Assembly: GCA_002323325.1 (NCBI GenBank)
Contig: DCQA01000045.1
Coordinates: 1-44,018, forward strand
Origin: Coxiellaceae bacterium UBA1530
Lineage (GTDB): Bacteria > Pseudomonadota > Gammaproteobacteria > Coxiellales > Coxiellaceae
Reading direction: 5' to 3'
Length of the DNA stretch: 44,018 nt
Part shown: in pieces, positions 1 to 7,834 of the stretch
Layout of the letters: the number at the start of each line of letters is the position of its first letter
Position numbering within the stretch: position 1 is the first letter of the stretch
The notes under the pieces: generated by a model
The model's database searches: none
Told to the model about the DNA's origin: nothing
Seen by the model: only the letters and a program-made list of their open reading frames with translations
Made by a program: the position numbers and the translations under genes

Positions 1-144
1 CTGAGAGGGATTGATGGAGCACTGATCATAAGGTTTGCAGTGTAGGGTGTTAAACAACACTTAACAAGGGATATTTGACTGTAGGTGGTGTTGATTGCTG
101 CGTAAATGTGAAATAATGCGACTGTTTTTGAAAGAGAGCGCGTC

Positions 145-981
145 ATGAAAATACATAACATATTATCAATTATCGGTGGATTTGCCTTTTGTATCATTTC
201 TTTGCCATTACAGGCTGAATCAACGGCTGCTCCTTGGCAGCAGAGCGCCGAACCTCAACAGTCACACGTTTTAGCGATGACTCAGTCTGTCCAAAACTTT
301 ACTAGTGAATACATCAATCCGATGGTCTATGCCAACGAGCACACCTTGGCAGATTCACCACACTATGCTCAACAGCTGTGTCAACTCCCAGGCTATCATT
401 GTCGATCTGTCAAACCAGGTGATTCATGGGCAAGCTTATGGCCGGACTACTCTCAACGTCAAATTATCATGCGATTAAATCGTACTAATGTTGCGCTGTC
501 TTACCTAAGCTGGGTTGTCGTTCCTGACGATATGAATAACATCAATTATATGTCTCTCTCTCCCATGCCCTTCTACAGAAAACCATCAGGCCATAAAGAT
601 CTTGTCGTCAATCTTGGGATGTATGCTTTCGGTGCTTATGATGAAACCGGTAAGTTAGTTTACTGGGGGCCTGTCACTAGTGGTGCGCCCATTTGTCCTG
701 AGTCTTCCTCAAAGTCGTGCAAGACAGTTGTTGGTACATTTAAAGTCTACCGTAAACAAGGTGCTGCTTGTATTTCTCACACCTACCCGTTAGAAACTCG
801 AGGCGGTGCCTCTATGCCATATTGTATGCATTTTTATAAAGGTTTTGCGATTCATGGTTCTACCTTGGCGGGTTTTTATAATCATAGTCAGGGTTGTGTG
901 AGATTATTTTATGATGACGCAAAGTGGCTTAATGAGGAATTTGCAAATTTAGGTACAGCCGTGATAATACAATCGGCCTAG
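145..981 (+). CDS. Exported L,D-transpeptidase (YkuD family, EnhA-like)
   Basis: This is probably a periplasmic L,D-transpeptidase that forms 3-3 peptidoglycan crosslinks or attaches proteins to the wall. An N-terminal hydrophobic signal peptide ends near residue 24 (LPLQA). A LysM-like stretch (CRSVKPGDSW...VVVPDD) spans about residues 85-130. The C-terminal YkuD domain has the catalytic signature HGSTLAGFYNHSQGCVRL, with the histidine near 238 and nucleophilic cysteine near 251. Several further cysteines (PICP, KSCK, AACI, PYCM) could form disulfides in the periplasm. The overall pattern resembles the 'enhanced entry' EnhA-type L,D-transpeptidases of Legionella; that closeness is from memory and not tested. 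The start follows a weak GAGAG. It lies 16 bases upstream of nudE on the same strand, with no terminator seen between them. Confidence 0.88.
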   Translation: MKIHNILSIIGGFAFCIISLPLQAESTAAPWQQSAEPQQSHVLAMTQSVQNFTSEYINPMVYANEHTLADSPHYAQQLCQLPGYHCRSVKPGDSWASLWPDYSQRQIIMRLNRTNVALSYLSWVVVPDDMNNINYMSLSPMPFYRKPSGHKDLVVNLGMYAFGAYDETGKLVYWGPVTSGAPICPESSSKSCKTVVGTFKVYRKQGAACISHTYPLETRGGASMPYCMHFYKGFAIHGSTLAGFYNHSQGCVRLFYDDAKWLNEEFANLGTAVIIQSA

Positions 982-997
982 CCTCTGATATTCTTAA

Positions 998-1564
998 ATG
1001 ATAGATCAAGGAAGTCGATTGAAAACAACATGTCCTGATATTCTTAACACCTCATGTGTCGCGAAAACCGAGTTATTCACAGTTGAAAAAGTACACTTGA
1101 AGTTTTCAAATGGTGTGCAGCGTGAGTATGAGCGATTTTCGGGTACTGCTAATAGTTCAGTGATTATTATTCCTATCCTCGCCGATGAAGTACTCTTGGT
1201 TCGTGAATATGCCGTTGGTATGGAGCAATATGTTTTGCAGTTTCCTGCAGGTAGGATTGATGTTGGTGAGACACCAGAGCAGGCAGCAAGTCGCGAGCTG
1301 ATGGAAGAGGTTGGTTATGATGCAAAACATCTATCGACCTTAAAAAAAACTGCTATTTCACCCAGCTATTCTTCAGCACTTTCTTATCTAGTGTTAGCAG
1401 AGGAGCTTCACCCAAAACAGTTGCAAGGCGATGAGCCTGAGCCTCTTGAAGTTGTGCCTTGGCGATTGGATCAACTAGATACTTTATTAGAGGATCCTGA
1501 TTTCATCGGAGCTCGTAGTATTGCTGCTTTATTTTATCTTTATAGGAGGGTCAGTGCAGCTTAA
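998..1564 (+). CDS. nudE: Nudix hydrolase NudE (ADP-ribose/NADH-type)
   Basis: NudE hydrolyses ADP-linked compounds such as ADP-ribose, Ap3A and NADH in the cytoplasm. The Nudix box is clear and complete: GRIDVGETPEQAASREL followed by MEEVGY. The flanks match the E. coli NudE pattern, with FSNGVxRxYER near the N-terminus, LVREYAVG before the box, and the C-terminal GDEPEPL and LLEDPDF motifs. The ATG at 998 lacks a convincing ribosome binding site. A TTG at 1019 follows AAGGAAG and would give an N-terminus nearer that of E. coli, so the start is uncertain by seven codons. The 3' end overlaps cysQ by 11 bases. The nudE-cysQ pairing recurs in gammaproteobacteria and suggests joint nucleotide clean-up. 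Confidence 0.9.
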   Translation: MIDQGSRLKTTCPDILNTSCVAKTELFTVEKVHLKFSNGVQREYERFSGTANSSVIIIPILADEVLLVREYAVGMEQYVLQFPAGRIDVGETPEQAASRELMEEVGYDAKHLSTLKKTAISPSYSSALSYLVLAEELHPKQLQGDEPEPLEVVPWRLDQLDTLLEDPDFIGARSIAALFYLYRRVSAA

Positions 1565-2375
1565 TAAGCGATTATTAGAATCGGTATTGCAACAGGTTTA
1601 TGCGGCAGGAGAGCACCTAACGACACTACTATACGGCAACTCACCATTAGATGTTCAAATTAAGCCGGATTCGACACCCGTTACTAATGCCGATATTAAG
1701 CTTGATCAGTGGATGCAGGCGACATGGGCCAGCTCTTTTCCCGAGATCCCAATAATTTCTGAAGAATCTCCAATACCTGACTTCTCAGTACGACAGCAAT
1801 GGGATTGGCTGTGGTGTATAGATCCGATTGATGGTACGAAAGGTTTGATTGAAAATACCGATGAGTATTGTATCAACGTTGCGCTAATACATCAGTCTCG
1901 TCCAGTTCTTGGGGTGATCTACGCGCCGGCAAAGCAGTTAATTTACGCAGCCTTAAAGGGGTATGGTGCATTTATGGAATTGTCAGGTCATCGGACAATG
2001 TTACAAAATCCTGTGCCAGTACATAGCCCCCGACGTTGGATAACGAGTCATGTGAATGATTCCCATTGGTTGGCACGTCTTGCTTCGTTATCAAATATTT
2101 CATGGCAAACTACCTACAGTGCGCTAAAGTTTGGTTATGTGGCGCAAGGTGCTGCACATGTTTATCCGAAAGTAGGACCGACCTCCGAGTGGGATGTAGC
2201 AGCAGGTCAAATTATACTCGAGGAGGTTGGTGGTGCGGTGCTTGATTTTGAGGGTAATCCATTGCAGTATAACGCGCGCAAGTCATTACTGAATCCCCAT
2301 TTTATCGCTGTAAGCCGATTTGATCAGTTTAATGATTGCCTTGAAGAATTAGAACAAATTAGGAGAAGAGTATGA
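1554..2375 (+). CDS. cysQ: 3'(2'),5'-bisphosphate nucleotidase CysQ
   Basis: CysQ removes the 3'-phosphate from PAP or PAPS, recycling the by-product of sulfate assimilation and sulfotransfer. It belongs to the Mg-dependent inositol-monophosphatase superfamily. Visible metal-site motifs are ISEES (first Glu), WCIDPIDGTKGLI (the DPIDGT loop) and EWDVAAGQ near the C-terminus (the WDxAA motif). I chose the GTG at 1554 because AGGAGG lies 4 bases upstream; the longer open frame from 1521 has no such signal. At 273 aa the length suits the family. It overlaps nudE at the start, and its stop overlaps the mdh start as ATGA, so translational coupling is likely. CysQ is favoured over plain inositol phosphatase by its place next to nudE and the DPIDGTK context. 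Confidence 0.9.
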   Translation: MQLNKRLLESVLQQVYAAGEHLTTLLYGNSPLDVQIKPDSTPVTNADIKLDQWMQATWASSFPEIPIISEESPIPDFSVRQQWDWLWCIDPIDGTKGLIENTDEYCINVALIHQSRPVLGVIYAPAKQLIYAALKGYGAFMELSGHRTMLQNPVPVHSPRRWITSHVNDSHWLARLASLSNISWQTTYSALKFGYVAQGAAHVYPKVGPTSEWDVAAGQIILEEVGGAVLDFEGNPLQYNARKSLLNPHFIAVSRFDQFNDCLEELEQIRRRV

Positions 2376-3355
2376 GTCAACGTGTTCGTGTAGCTGTGAC
2401 AGGCGCAGCGGGTCAAATTGGTTACGCATTTCTATTTCGTTTAGCCAGCGGTCAAGTGTTTGGTCCTGACGTTGATGTCGAACTTAGTTTGTTAGAAATT
2501 GAACCAGCTCTACCAGCTTTAGAAGGTGTCGTCATGGAGCTTCACGATTGTGCTTTTAAAACACTTAAAGGTATACAGATCACTTCTGATGCAACAGTTG
2601 CTATGGATGGTGTGAATTTTGCCGCGCTGATTGGTTCATTCCCCCGCAAGAAGGGAATGGAGCGTTCTGATCTTTTAGAAAAAAATGGTGCGATTTTTAA
2701 AGAACAGGGGGCGGCTATCAATGCTGTCGCTGCCAATGACGTTAAAATTTTCGTAGTAGGAAACCCATGTAATACCAACGCATTAATAGCGATGCATCAC
2801 GCTCCTGATGTCCCTCGTTCGCAGTTTTTTGCAATGACTATGCTTGATCAAAATCGAGCAACGACGCAACTAGCCATAAAAGCTGGTGTCAACGTCACTG
2901 ATGTTAAGCGTATGGTGATTTGGGGTAACCATTCGGCTACACAGTATCCAGACTTTTATCAAGCATCGATAAAAAATCAACCAGCAATTGATGTTATTGA
3001 CAACACATGGCTGCAAACTACCTTTATCGAAACAGTTCAGCAGCGCGGTGCTGCAGTGATTGCTGCACGAGGCGCCTCCTCAGCTGCATCTGCTGCCAAT
3101 GGCGTCGTTGATGGTTTGTCTGCTTTGTATCATGATACCGCGCCAGAGGATTATTATTCCATGGCATGTTGTTCGCAAGGCCAATATGGCGTTGATGAGG
3201 GCTTAATTTTTTCATTTCCTTGTCGAACAGAGTCAGGTGTTATTGAGGTTGTAGAAGGTATGAAGCATTCTTCTTTTGGTCAGGAAAAATTTCAACGGAC
3301 ATTAGACGAGCTGCGAGATGAGAAAAAAGCTGTGCAAGCACTAGGTTTAATCTAA
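2372..3355 (+). CDS. mdh: NAD-dependent malate dehydrogenase
   Basis: Malate dehydrogenase interconverts malate and oxaloacetate in the TCA cycle. The Rossmann motif VTGAAGQIGYAFLFRLASG opens the protein. The family pattern continues with NPCNTNALIAMHHAP, the substrate-arginine region MLDQNRATTQLA and the catalytic histidine in VIWGNHSATQYPDF. The length of 327 aa fits the cytosolic-type, long-N-terminus MDH group found in Legionella, Coxiella and actinobacteria, rather than the 312-aa E. coli type. The start ATG overlaps the cysQ stop by 4 bases and follows AGGAG at 2361-2365. No regulatory signal is visible inside this tight gene row. The assignment is firm. Confidence 0.95.
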   Translation: MSQRVRVAVTGAAGQIGYAFLFRLASGQVFGPDVDVELSLLEIEPALPALEGVVMELHDCAFKTLKGIQITSDATVAMDGVNFAALIGSFPRKKGMERSDLLEKNGAIFKEQGAAINAVAANDVKIFVVGNPCNTNALIAMHHAPDVPRSQFFAMTMLDQNRATTQLAIKAGVNVTDVKRMVIWGNHSATQYPDFYQASIKNQPAIDVIDNTWLQTTFIETVQQRGAAVIAARGASSAASAANGVVDGLSALYHDTAPEDYYSMACCSQGQYGVDEGLIFSFPCRTESGVIEVVEGMKHSSFGQEKFQRTLDELRDEKKAVQALGLI

Positions 3356-3387
3356 CGCATAATAACACCTACAAAAAGGAATAAAAA

Positions 3388-3690
3388 ATGGCTGAAAATG
3401 TTGATGATCTTACAGTTTCGTACACGGAAGGAGATTTGGAAACGGTAAAAGAGCTGGATAAAAAGATCTTGACTAAAGGCGCTTGGGCCACGGTAATCTT
3501 CAAATATCAAAGTTGGGACAGTGGTAAAAATTCATATACCTCTGATAAGTATACGATTCGTCGTTATCAGAAACGTAATGGAATCTACCAAGCGAAATCA
3601 AAATTTAATATTTCTAGTAATGATCAAGCACAGAAAATCATTGATGCCTTGGGTGACTGGCTATCTGAGGAAAGTGATACCCCTGAGTAA
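3388..3690 (+). CDS. Small conserved hypothetical protein (100 aa)
   Basis: The start is preceded by AAAAGGA 7 bases upstream, and the gene follows mdh by 32 bases. The protein is soluble, with predicted beta strands in the middle (WATVIFKYQSWD, DKYTIRRYQKRNGIYQAKSKFNISS) and a C-terminal helix (DQAQKIIDALGDWL). I recall this architecture as a widespread proteobacterial protein of unknown function. The strand-rich core followed by one helix is loosely reminiscent of the PC4-like single-strand-binding fold, but I see no diagnostic residues. It may be co-transcribed with mdh. There is no signal peptide or membrane segment. The short charged tail EESDTPE ends it. Confidence 0.8.
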   Translation: MAENVDDLTVSYTEGDLETVKELDKKILTKGAWATVIFKYQSWDSGKNSYTSDKYTIRRYQKRNGIYQAKSKFNISSNDQAQKIIDALGDWLSEESDTPE

Positions 3691-3701
3691 CGTATTTTTC
3701 A

Positions 3702-3746
3702 CTCCTAGCCGGGCTTTTTCTTAGTTTTAAATTGCCGGGTTAGGAG
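3702..3746 (+). other. Imperfect inverted repeat downstream of the 100-aa gene
   Basis: CTCCTA-G-CCGG at 3702-3712 can pair with CCGG-GT-TAGGAG at 3735-3746, leaving a 22-base, T-rich loop. It lies 11 bases after the stop codon at 3690 and could slow or end transcription. The long loop and the lack of a following T-run make it a poor intrinsic terminator. The rest of the gap to 3933 holds nothing I can assign. Confidence 0.3.
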
Positions 3747-3933
3747 CTTCAATTTAGTACCTAAGGGTATTGCCTAGGTCATTTATCCAAGTTTCGAAAG
3801 ATTGAGTCTTCGTGTTTTTTTGAAATAGTCTTTCAATGTGTATTTTTTCTTGTTGAGATATTGATCTAGGTTAAGATCCTGTCTAATAAATATCATTACA
3901 GTTAATCTTCCATTAACTGATGATTTAAAGATT

Positions 3934-5157
3934 ATGACTGTCCCAACAAGTACCGATAAAAGATCTTCGTTAATCCCAGAAAAGCCGATCACAGGTGTTG
4001 ATCTGCAAAGACTAATTGCTTCTATTCAGCAGCATGACACAGATATCATTATTGAGGGCTATGGTACGGCCAATGTTGCGTTATCCTTGTCGTTTGATAA
4101 TGATTCGGTCTATAAACTCAATAAAAACTATCTGCGACATTCATTGAATGGCAACTCTCTTAGAGACTCGGATGAGATTAAAAAAGAGCTTCTCGCGAGT
4201 GTTCTGTGCAATGAGTCACTGAGCAATATTCAGATTCTTAGGCAAAATAAAGTACGTATTTTGAATAAGAAAAAACTGGGTGATATGCATAAGTATTTTA
4301 TGTTTATGATGGAGTCTATAGATACATCAAAACAAATTATCGGAGATTATAAAAATATCGACAACTTCGGTAAGATCGACGGTCAGGTTAAAATTATCGA
4401 CTCTGAGCTGCTGGTGGATTTGCTTGATGACATGGATACAATTGAATTTAGTAGTTTAATGGAGATGATCGCTAATGATTTCGTTGATTATATGATCACA
4501 ACACAGAAATATCACGACGTGAATGATGAAACATCGCTCCTACACTTAATCATCGGGCTCTGTTGTATTGCAGAGTTAACAGATAGTGCGATCAAAAAGT
4601 TCTTACAGATTTTAAAAAATAATCCTTATTGCACCGATGAGCACTACCACATTTTTGAATACCTATTAGGATTCGTACGCTCCGATTGGCGGGAAAAATG
4701 CACTAAGATTGACTGTTTTTCATTGAGAACAACACTGGATCTGTTTTGTATGAAAATTGCTTTTGCCAAAACCTACTATGCCCAATCAGAGGAAGCAAGG
4801 TGTAATCTTAGTCATCAGAATAGTCAGCTCATAAGAGATATACAGCTTGAGCACAATCCTGTTCTCATGGTAAATCGCCTCTCAGCATTTCTGTTTCGCA
4901 AGCCTAGTTGGTATGAGTTTTTTATGGAGAAGCTATCATTCTTTAAGCCTGTATTGTGTAAATTTGACTGTTTGTCCGCTTTGAACTTTTTCTGTAAAGA
5001 CACCATTAAAAAAAGGTTTTTAGAAAACCAGAATGATGCCGGTGGTGAGCGTGTCAGTGTCGTTAACCGTTTGTCTGGTTTTTTTTCATTCTTAAAACCA
5101 AGTTATCCAGTTTCTGTGCCTACCACGCATTCACCTTGTTTGGTCTCTCTACCATGA
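3934..5157 (+). CDS. Hypothetical protein, 407 aa, unknown function
   Basis: I do not recognise this protein. It is predicted to be mostly helical and soluble, without signal peptide or membrane segment. The N-terminal third contains a mixed hydrophobic/charged region (IIIEGYGTANVALSLSFDND) and the middle is rich in long helices (HLIIGLCCIAELTD, IKKFLQILKN). The C-terminal ~80 residues contain a short duplicated motif: VNRLSAFLFRKPS and VNRLSGFFSFLKPS. The tail is Pro/Ser/Thr-rich (VSVPTTHSPCLVSLP). The start lacks a clear ribosome binding site. It is flanked on both sides by AT-rich gaps and lineage-specific genes. In a host-associated bacterium such orphan proteins are often secreted effectors, but nothing in the sequence proves that. 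Confidence 0.65.
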   Translation: MTVPTSTDKRSSLIPEKPITGVDLQRLIASIQQHDTDIIIEGYGTANVALSLSFDNDSVYKLNKNYLRHSLNGNSLRDSDEIKKELLASVLCNESLSNIQILRQNKVRILNKKKLGDMHKYFMFMMESIDTSKQIIGDYKNIDNFGKIDGQVKIIDSELLVDLLDDMDTIEFSSLMEMIANDFVDYMITTQKYHDVNDETSLLHLIIGLCCIAELTDSAIKKFLQILKNNPYCTDEHYHIFEYLLGFVRSDWREKCTKIDCFSLRTTLDLFCMKIAFAKTYYAQSEEARCNLSHQNSQLIRDIQLEHNPVLMVNRLSAFLFRKPSWYEFFMEKLSFFKPVLCKFDCLSALNFFCKDTIKKRFLENQNDAGGERVSVVNRLSGFFSFLKPSYPVSVPTTHSPCLVSLP

Positions 5158-5411
5158 TGAACCATGATGTCCTCATTTAATTATGATCACGGTCTTTTTT
5201 TCATTGACGATAATAGATAGACGTTTCTATCTGTACCGATCGCAATGTCCATGTTCGAAACTTCAAACCATTGATAAATATGGATTTATGTTTTTTTATA
5301 AAATATATCCTATTATTCGCTGTGTATGGCTTGAGTGATGTGTCGTAATCGATGAGGTCATGAAACACATGCCGGCCATATTTTTAAAAAATTTAACGAA
5401 TGGGGATTAAT

Positions 5412-5681
5412 ATGGTAAGAAGTACCAAAATGATTGTCATGGTAATGTCTACTATAATAATCAGCTTTCTAGTGACTTCATCTTTTTCTTGGGATAGTTG
5501 TCGTGCTTACGATTGTCATTGCTACTTAGATAACAAGAATATATGTAAAGTAGATCGATGCGGAATTTTTTGGGAAATCCCAAAAACATCCTGCGGTAAG
5601 GTCTGTCTAGATAAGTGCGCTGATCGATGTAGAAAACGCGGCCCTGATCGATGTCAACATCATTTTGAACGCAAACAATAA
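5412..5681 (+). CDS. Secreted cysteine-rich small protein
   Basis: A hydrophobic signal sequence (MIVMVMSTIIISFLVTSSFS) leads to a mature part of about 63 residues carrying ten cysteines, an even number compatible with five disulfides. Basic residues cluster towards the end (CADRCRKRGPDRCQHHFERK). I prefer the ATG at 5412, which has GGGGA 5 bases upstream, over the ATG at 5400 with no such signal. The protein would fold in the periplasm or outside the cell. I cannot name a family; the spacing includes CxC (DCHC) and CxxxC (CGKVC, CLDKC) steps but does not match a knottin, Kazal or defensin pattern that I know. It stands alone between AT-rich gaps. A role in binding, toxicity or host contact is speculation. 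Confidence 0.65.
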   Translation: MVRSTKMIVMVMSTIIISFLVTSSFSWDSCRAYDCHCYLDNKNICKVDRCGIFWEIPKTSCGKVCLDKCADRCRKRGPDRCQHHFERKQ

Positions 5682-5806
5682 AAGGCTAATATTTAATAGT
5701 ATGATATAAATTATTAATATTCATCGAGGCGTTAATCACATCTAAAATGTTCTTTCGTGGAAAAAACACAGTTAATAAAAGTATCAGAGAATGCTGTGAT
5801 GGATAA

Positions 5807-6331
5807 TTAGTCAATACCAATCCTAAACGCGCTTAACCTGTCATCGTTAGATACGCATGCCGAAACACCTTTCTTTACTAGTCGAAAAGCAATAGATGAC
5901 AAACACACCATAGCCGTTAGTACATGTATCTGATTAACCAAAGCTTCTATCTGTTTTATCGGGTTTTTTGATGATTTTATGAGCAGTAACGGTAGGCATT
6001 TAGCTGATTGTACAATGAAATTCGATATCCCTATTAGAGAAAGTATGAGTCCAAGAGTTTTCATATGATCAGTTTGGTAGCGATTATGGTTTGCTCGAAA
6101 TATCACAGGAATGTAAGACCTTCTATCGGATAAAAACGCTCCAATTCCACGATGCATAAAATAACAGCAGAAAATTTGCAAAAAACTATATTTGTAAAAA
6201 GTGCTACTACTCTCAAACATGCCTTCTGATCGTTGATTATAGTCTGTCATTAGATTAGTGACTATCAGTGACAGGAAGCCAAAAGCCTTCACATAGTCGG
6301 TACTCGTTTTATCATGGTTACAAGGGAACAT
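5807..6331 (-). CDS. Small membrane protein with two-fold internal repeat
   Basis: This protein has about four hydrophobic segments and no recognised domain. It appears built from two related halves. The first carries TDYVKAFGFLSLIVTNLM and later MHRGIGAFLSDRR; the second carries TDHMKTLGLILSLIGISNFI and later LVKKGVSACVSNDDR. Each half would supply a pair of membrane helices joined by a basic loop. The upstream sequence GAGG is 12-15 bases from the ATG, a long spacing, so the start is moderately sure. It lies downstream of another two-helix membrane protein on the same strand, about 70 bases away, and may be co-transcribed with it. The function is unknown. Confidence 0.55.
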   Translation of the reverse strand: MFPCNHDKTSTDYVKAFGFLSLIVTNLMTDYNQRSEGMFESSSTFYKYSFLQIFCCYFMHRGIGAFLSDRRSYIPVIFRANHNRYQTDHMKTLGLILSLIGISNFIVQSAKCLPLLLIKSSKNPIKQIEALVNQIHVLTAMVCLSSIAFRLVKKGVSACVSNDDRLSAFRIGID

Positions 6332-6404
6332 ATCTAATCATCGCCTCTTAAGAAAAATCTATGATCTTCCTTGATCATAGAGGTACAGCGGCATCACTTT
6401 GCTG

Positions 6405-7028
6405 TTAATTAAGTATCGGGTTGGTCTGAGGAATATTGGATAATAAGTCTTCCATTAGACTGTCAACCTGATAATTTAAATTATTTTGCGAATTTCTTAC
6501 CTCTAATACAGCACTCATCGTTGTAATTTTTTTAGCTTCTTCATCGGTAAGTTTAACGATAATGGGGTTATCATCATTAACGGAAAAATCATCTTCTGTA
6601 CCACTGACTTTAATACCCAGTTTATAAGTACCTTCCTCTTGTTTAATGGCTTTAACAATATAATCTTGGCTGTCGTATGTCACGTTGATTCCGATTAACA
6701 GGTTTTGACTGTCTTGAGTATCCTCAGGTGTTTTAAAGAATACTGGGAAGTCTCCGCGGTATGCCCTGATAGCGGTAAATGTAGCTCCTGTGACAGAGAG
6801 CGCCACCAGTAGCGCGCTGAGAAATCGTTGCATAGTATCTTCTGATTCAAAGGGGTACTTTTTTTCGATAATAAAGTTAACCACTAAACCGACGACAACA
6901 GCATAGGGTATTAAGGGAATTACCTTGCTACGAAAATTTACTGGACCTGAGTTGATTTCTTGATTTTGATCATCATTCATTAGTCCTTGCTCTAGTTGGC
7001 TCTCATTACTATTTCTACCACTATTCAT
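6405..7028 (-). CDS. Two-helix membrane protein with soluble C-terminal domain
   Basis: The N-terminal ~30 residues are polar (Asn, Gln, Ser, Glu). Two membrane segments follow, about residues 33-54 (VIPLIPYAVVVGLVVNFII) and 68-90 (FLSALLVALSVTGATFTAI). The remaining ~115 residues look beta-rich (INVTYDSQDYIVKAIKQ, GTYKLGIKVSG, NPIIVKLTDEE) and end in a polar helix. AAGGA lies 10 bases before the ATG. I recognise no family. With both helices forming a hairpin, the N- and C-terminal parts would lie on the same side of the membrane. A 140-base AT-rich stretch upstream probably holds its promoter. It is divergent from bcp. Confidence 0.65.
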   Translation of the reverse strand: MNSGRNSNESQLEQGLMNDDQNQEINSGPVNFRSKVIPLIPYAVVVGLVVNFIIEKKYPFESEDTMQRFLSALLVALSVTGATFTAIRAYRGDFPVFFKTPEDTQDSQNLLIGINVTYDSQDYIVKAIKQEEGTYKLGIKVSGTEDDFSVNDDNPIIVKLTDEEAKKITTMSAVLEVRNSQNNLNYQVDSLMEDLLSNIPQTNPILN

Positions 7029-7318
7029 GTTTTATTTTTCCTTATTTACGTTAATTCAGTCAATTAGTATTTACTAACATCAACGCATCTTCAATGAAAT
7101 AAACATTAAAATAGTATTAATAGATTAACTGTGTGTTACTGTATTTTTTTTATTTTTGAGTATCTTGTTGAGTGTTCATTTATAGGTCAAATTTTGACAG
7201 TTTTTTTCATGCTCTGATACATGACGTTGACAATCGGGTTATGTATGTTGCGCATGATCTTTACATGTCGATTTTGATCATTACAATCAAAGCCTCACTA
7301 ACAACACAAGGATCAGTC

Positions 7319-7789
7319 ATGCCTGCTACTCTTAACCGTTCTATTAAGTCATTCGAAATTGTATCTACAGACGATTCCCTGACACATTTGACAGATGGTT
7401 TAGGTCAATGGTTAGTTCTTTACTTTTATCCGAAAGACAGTACCTCCGGATGTTCTTTACAAGCAGAGACTTTTACAGCCGCACTTGACGAATTTAAACA
7501 GCTTGGCGCTCAGATTCTTGGTGTCTCACGTGATAGTTTGAAATCCCACGAAAAATTCATAGAAAAATTATCAATAGGGTACCCACTGATCACAGATCCC
7601 GATGAAAAGCTTTGTCAATATTTCGATGTTATGAAAGAAAAAAGTATGTATGGTCGTAAGTACATGGGCATAGAACGCAGTACATTTATCATTGATCCTG
7701 AAGGTGTATTACGGTCGGAGTGGCGCAATGTGAAAGTGAAGGGGCATGTTGACGAGGTTTTATTGCAATTAACATCGTTACAATCTTAA
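7319..7789 (+). CDS. bcp: Thiol peroxidase Bcp (peroxiredoxin)
   Basis: Bcp reduces hydrogen peroxide and organic hydroperoxides using thioredoxin-derived electrons. The peroxidatic motif YPKDSTSGCSLQAETF places the active cysteine at residue 45. A second cysteine at about 99 (DEKLCQYFDV) can resolve it, while the Cys50 used by E. coli Bcp is replaced by Glu. Thr/Ser and Arg residues of the peroxiredoxin site are visible (KDSTSGC, GIERSTFIIDPEG). I chose the ATG at 7319: AAGGA precedes it at 6 bases and it gives 156 aa, the usual length. The open frame extends upstream to 7172, but that part has no family resemblance. A strong terminator follows, so the gene is transcribed alone or as the end of a unit. 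Confidence 0.92.
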   Translation: MPATLNRSIKSFEIVSTDDSLTHLTDGLGQWLVLYFYPKDSTSGCSLQAETFTAALDEFKQLGAQILGVSRDSLKSHEKFIEKLSIGYPLITDPDEKLCQYFDVMKEKSMYGRKYMGIERSTFIIDPEGVLRSEWRNVKVKGHVDEVLLQLTSLQS

Positions 7790-7806
7790 TCTTTACAGCT
7801 TACTTT

Positions 7807-7831
7807 AGCCTCACCTTGATGAGGCTTTTTT
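7807..7831 (+). terminator. Intrinsic terminator after bcp
   Basis: AGCCTCA (7807-7813) and TGAGGCT (7820-7826) form a 7-bp stem with a 6-base loop, followed by a run of six T at 7826-7831. It begins 17 bases after the bcp stop and lies between convergent genes. Confidence 0.85.
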
Positions 7832-7834
7832 GAG

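Noticed and set aside
1..45. Open frame ending in TAG at 45 that could be the tail of an upstream gene
   Set aside because: Fourteen codons are too few to judge; no composition or motif supports it.
3707..3720. AGCCGGGCTTTTTC as a terminator
   Set aside because: The stem would be three pairs with a three-base loop, too small to terminate.
3783..3992. Minus-strand 69-codon frame overlapping the start of the 407-aa gene
   Set aside because: No ribosome binding site, odd composition, and overlap with a better supported gene.
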